A stretch of DNA of 7,409 bases from Sporomusaceae bacterium (GTDB lineage: Bacteria > Bacillota_C > Negativicutes > Sporomusales_B > UBA7701). The DNA lies in assembly GCA_022839045.1 (NCBI GenBank), contig JALHDI010000124.1, positions 1-7,409 on the forward strand. The letters are read 5' to 3'. The notes under the pieces are model-generated. The model had not been told where the DNA came from. It worked only from the letters and a program-made list of their open reading frames with translations, and did not search any database. Positions 4,585 to 7,409 of this stretch are shown piece by piece; position 1 is the stretch's first letter; the number at the start of each line of letters is the position of its first letter. The position numbers and the translations under genes are program-made.

Positions 4585-7409
4585 ATGCTCAACAAACTGA
4601 TCGAATTCTCCCTTAAAAACCGCGTCATCATCATCGCCCTGTCGGTGCTGGTCGTCGTCTGGGGCGTATTCGCGGTCAAAGACACGCCCATCGACGCCTT
4701 CCCCGACCTGAGCGAAAATCAGGTGTTGGTGTACGCCGACTGGATGGGCCGCGGCCCCCAGGAAGTGCAGGACCAGGTGACCTACCCGCTGGAAACGGCC
4801 CTCCGCGGCCTGCCGAAGGTCAAGGACGTCCGCTCCGCCTCTTCGTTCGGCTTTTCGATGGTGACGGTCATCTTCGAAGACGGCGTCGACACCTACTTCG
4901 CCCGCCAGGTCGTCAACGAGAAGGTCCAGCAGGCCATCCCCCGCCTGCCGCGGGGCGTGCAGCCCGCCCTCGGGCCGGTCAGCACCCCGATGGGCCAGGT
5001 GTTCATGTACACCATCGAGAGCGACCGCCACAACCTGGCCGAGCTGCGCACAATGCAGGACTTCGTCGTCAAGCCCCAGCTCAGCGCCGTCCCCGGCGTC
5101 GCCGAAGTCGCCAGCATCGGCGGCTACGTCCTCCAGTACCAGGTCAACATCGACCCCGACCTCATGAAGGCTTACCGCGTGAGCGTCGGCCAGGTGTTCG
5201 CCGCCATCGGCGCCAACAACGCCAACATCGGCGCCAAGGTCGTCGAGCAGAACGGCCAGGAGTACGTCATCCGCGGGCTCGGCCTGATCGAGTCGGTCGA
5301 CGACATCGCCAACATCGTCGTCACCCAGAACAACAACGTGCCCGTGTATGTGAAGAACGTCGCCAGGGTCAACCTGGGCCCGGATTTCCGCCGCGGCGTG
5401 CTGACCAAGTACGGCCATGAGGCGGCCGGCGGCATCGTCGTCCAGCGCATGGGCGAGAACACCCTCAACGTCATCGATCAGGTCAAGGTGAAGATGGCCG
5501 AGATCCAGGCCACGCTGCCCCAGGGCATGAAGCTTGTGCCTTACTACGACCAGACAGACCTCGTCAAGAAGGCGGTCAGCACCCTCACCCGCGCCCTGAT
5601 CGAAGAATTCATCCTCGTGTCCCTCATCGTCTTCCTGTTCCTCGGCAACTTCCGCTCCAGCCTCATCGTCACCAGCGCCATCCCCCTCGGCATCCTCATC
5701 GCCCTCATCTGGATGAAGGGCATCCACCTGTCCGCCAACCTCATGTCCCTCGGCGGCATCGCCATCGGCATCGGCGTCATGACCGACGCAGCCATCGTCA
5801 TGGTCGAGAACGTCTACCGCCACCTCGCCGAGGACGGCGGGCGGCGGAACATCGTCGCAGTGACGCTGGAGGCCGCCAAAGAAGTGGCCGCGCCGATATT
5901 CTTCTCCATCACCATCATCATCGTCACCTTCCTGCCGGTCTTCACCATGACCGGCACCGAAGGCAAGATGTACACCCCCATGGCGTGGACGAAAACCTTC
6001 GCCATGACCGGGTCGCTCATCCTGGCCTTCACCCTCGTGCCGGTGCTCTGCACCCTGCTGCTCAGAGGCAAGATCAAGGAAGAAGAGACCTGGGTCGTGA
6101 GGAAACTCCACCGGCTCTACGTGCCCCTCCTCAGGCAGGTCATCAGGCACCGCAAGGCGACGATCATCATCGCCGTCGTCGTGATGATCGCCGGCTTCTC
6201 CCTGCTACCCTTCATCGGCACCGAGTTCATGCCCGCCCTCGACGAAGGCACCTTCCTGGTGATGCCCACCATGCTGCCCAGCGTATCGCTCACCGAGGCG
6301 GTCGAGGCGGCCAAGAAGATGGACAGGCTGATAATGGAGGTACCCGAGGTCGAGATGTCGGTGGGCAAAGTCGGCCGGGCCGAATCGGCGACCGACCCCG
6401 CGCCCATCAACATGATCGAGACCATCGTCACCCTCAAGCCCAAAGACCAGTGGCGGCCGGGCATGACGAAAGCGGACATCGAGCACGAGATGGCCACCAA
6501 GCTCTCCTCGCTGCCCGGCCTCAACCAGGCGTACACCCAGCCGATCGCCGGCCGGCTGTCGATGCTGACCACCGGCGTGCGCACCGAGCTCGGCGTCAAA
6601 ATATACGGCGACGACCTAAAGGTGCTGCAACAGAAAGCTTTCGAGATAGAGAAAGTCCTCGCCGCCGTACCCGGCGTCGGCGACCTGCTCGCCGAGCGCA
6701 TCTTCGGAGCCCCCTACCTCGAAGTCCAGGTCGACCGCGACAAGGTCGCCCGCTACGGCCTTAACATCGCCGATGTCGAGGACGCCATCGAGCTGGCGGT
6801 CGGCGGGCGCGCGGCCACGACCACCATCGAAGGCCGCAAACGCTTCGACGTGCTGGTCCGCTACAACCGCGACAACCGCGAAAACATCGCCGCGATGAAA
6901 AGCATCCTCATCCCGGTGACGGGCGGGGGCGCCAAGGCCGCCGGCGGAGGAGGCATGGGAGGCATGGGCGGCGGCGCGTCGCCGGCGGCGGCACCCCCGA
7001 GCGGCGCCAACATCCCCCTCGGCGAAGTAGCCCAATTCAAGGTGGTCGACGGTCCGTCGATGATCAGCAGCGAAAACGCCACCTACCGGGCGATCATCCA
7101 GTTCAACACCCGCGGCCGGGACGTGGTGAGCTTCGTCGACGAAGCCGACAAACTTATCCGGGAAAAGGTCGACCTGCCGCCCGGCTACTCCATCCACTGG
7201 ACCGGGCAGTACGAGAACCAGCAGCGGGCCAAAAACCGCCTCGCCCTAGTGGTGCCGGCGGTCATCTTCCTCACCTTCTTCCTGCTGTATATGACCTTCA
7301 GTTCGGCCAAAGACGCGCTCCTTATCCTGCTCAACGTGCCCTTCTCGCTCATCGGCGGCATCGTGGCCATCTGGGCGACCGGCATGTACCTGACGGTGGC
7401 GGCCGCGGT
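4585..7409 (+). CDS. cusA: CusA-like heavy-metal RND efflux pump, 3'-truncated
   Basis: Inner-membrane proton-driven pump of the HME-RND family. Start ATG 4585 follows GGGGG (4574-4578). 941 full codons are visible; the family is about 1,040 residues, so about 100 are missing, including TM10 with its proton-relay Glu and Lys. TM1 is at about 14-31, TM2-TM6 between about 339 and 492, TM7 at about 526-544, TM8 at about 886-905 and TM9 at about 911-930, with two large periplasmic loops between. TM4 carries the proton-relay Asp401 in IGIGVMTDAAIVMVEN, matching CusA Asp405; this DAA form is that of the Cu(I)/Ag(I) subgroup rather than the DGA form of CzcA. Glu554, Met560, Met610, Glu612 and Met660 align with E. 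coli CusA Glu567, Met573, Met623, Glu625 and Met672, the periplasmic metal site. Met387, Met399 and Met474 match the CusA methionine relay (Met391, 403, 486). An extra Gly/Met-rich segment lies at 780-808. Likely role: export of Cu(I)/Ag(I) from periplasm or cytoplasm. Confidence 0.95.
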   Translation, partial: MLNKLIEFSLKNRVIIIALSVLVVVWGVFAVKDTPIDAFPDLSENQVLVYADWMGRGPQEVQDQVTYPLETALRGLPKVKDVRSASSFGFSMVTVIFEDGVDTYFARQVVNEKVQQAIPRLPRGVQPALGPVSTPMGQVFMYTIESDRHNLAELRTMQDFVVKPQLSAVPGVAEVASIGGYVLQYQVNIDPDLMKAYRVSVGQVFAAIGANNANIGAKVVEQNGQEYVIRGLGLIESVDDIANIVVTQNNNVPVYVKNVARVNLGPDFRRGVLTKYGHEAAGGIVVQRMGENTLNVIDQVKVKMAEIQATLPQGMKLVPYYDQTDLVKKAVSTLTRALIEEFILVSLIVFLFLGNFRSSLIVTSAIPLGILIALIWMKGIHLSANLMSLGGIAIGIGVMTDAAIVMVENVYRHLAEDGGRRNIVAVTLEAAKEVAAPIFFSITIIIVTFLPVFTMTGTEGKMYTPMAWTKTFAMTGSLILAFTLVPVLCTLLLRGKIKEEETWVVRKLHRLYVPLLRQVIRHRKATIIIAVVVMIAGFSLLPFIGTEFMPALDEGTFLVMPTMLPSVSLTEAVEAAKKMDRLIMEVPEVEMSVGKVGRAESATDPAPINMIETIVTLKPKDQWRPGMTKADIEHEMATKLSSLPGLNQAYTQPIAGRLSMLTTGVRTELGVKIYGDDLKVLQQKAFEIEKVLAAVPGVGDLLAERIFGAPYLEVQVDRDKVARYGLNIADVEDAIELAVGGRAATTTIEGRKRFDVLVRYNRDNRENIAAMKSILIPVTGGGAKAAGGGGMGGMGGGASPAAAPPSGANIPLGEVAQFKVVDGPSMISSENATYRAIIQFNTRGRDVVSFVDEADKLIREKVDLPPGYSIHWTGQYENQQRAKNRLALVVPAVIFLTFFLLYMTFSSAKDALLILLNVPFSLIGGIVAIWATGMYLTVAAA
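6922..7008 (+). other. Gly/Ala/Met low-complexity insertion in CusA (residues 780-808)
   Basis: About 29 residues of Gly, Ala, Pro and Ser, with Lys784 and two Met in GGMGGMGGG (centred on 791 and 794), sit between ILIPV (774-778) and NIPLGEV (809-815). Recalled E. coli CusA has only about three residues at this turn, in the C-terminal docking subdomain. The frame stays open on both sides and the conserved sequence resumes at once, so this is an in-frame expansion rather than an error. The DNA is GGC/GCC-rich, which favours slippage. Confidence 0.75.

Noticed and set aside
4570..6150. Long open frame on the minus strand opposite cusA (about 526 codons)
   Set aside because: Strong C-ending codon bias in cusA removes stops from the antisense frame. 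The product is an Asp/Gly/His-rich composition with no family features, while the + strand encodes a clear RND pump.
5985..6764. Overlapping + strand frame inside cusA (about 259 codons)
   Set aside because: Arg/Pro/His-rich out-of-frame translation of GC-rich DNA with no domain; the cusA frame is conserved throughout this stretch.

Overview
The window carries the end of a two-component regulatory operon followed by most of a tripartite heavy-metal efflux operon, all on the + strand. It is GC-rich with C/G-ending codons and clear Shine-Dalgarno sequences. The pump has an outer-membrane channel, so the cell must have two membranes. The regulators and the strong GGAGG-type ribosome sites look like a diderm Firmicute (Negativicutes, Sporomusaceae-like). 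That placement is an impression from protein style, not proven; a proteobacterial or other Gram-negative source remains possible.

Layout: (1) 1-545, the 3' part of an OmpR/PhoB-family response regulator whose first ~50 codons lie outside the window; (2) 542-1654, its sensor histidine kinase, joined by an ATGA overlap; (3) 1655-1994, an intergenic region with a small hairpin, a rho-independent terminator (1705-1732), an AT-rich stretch holding four TNNNCA hexamers spaced exactly 11 bp apart (1766-1804), a weak promoter, and a 33-codon gene for a single-span membrane peptide (1868-1969); (4) 1995-3284, a TolC/CusC-like outer-membrane factor; (5) 3308-4573, a CusB-like periplasmic adaptor; (6) 4585-7409, a CusA-like RND pump cut by the window end about 100 residues before its usual C-terminus.

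The pump keeps the Met/Glu residues that line the Cu(I)/Ag(I) site of E. coli CusA, so the likely substrate is a monovalent soft metal. The kinase/regulator pair probably senses envelope or metal stress and activates the pump through the 11-bp-phased repeats. Transcripts of the regulatory operon would end at the terminator, and the pump operon would start independently just downstream.

The points most worth a second look are the 33-residue membrane peptide at the head of the operon, the phased operator, a Gly/Met-rich insertion in the docking domain of the pump, and an adaptor with His-rich tails instead of a recognisable metal-binding domain. No RNA genes, mobile elements or CRISPR arrays were seen.
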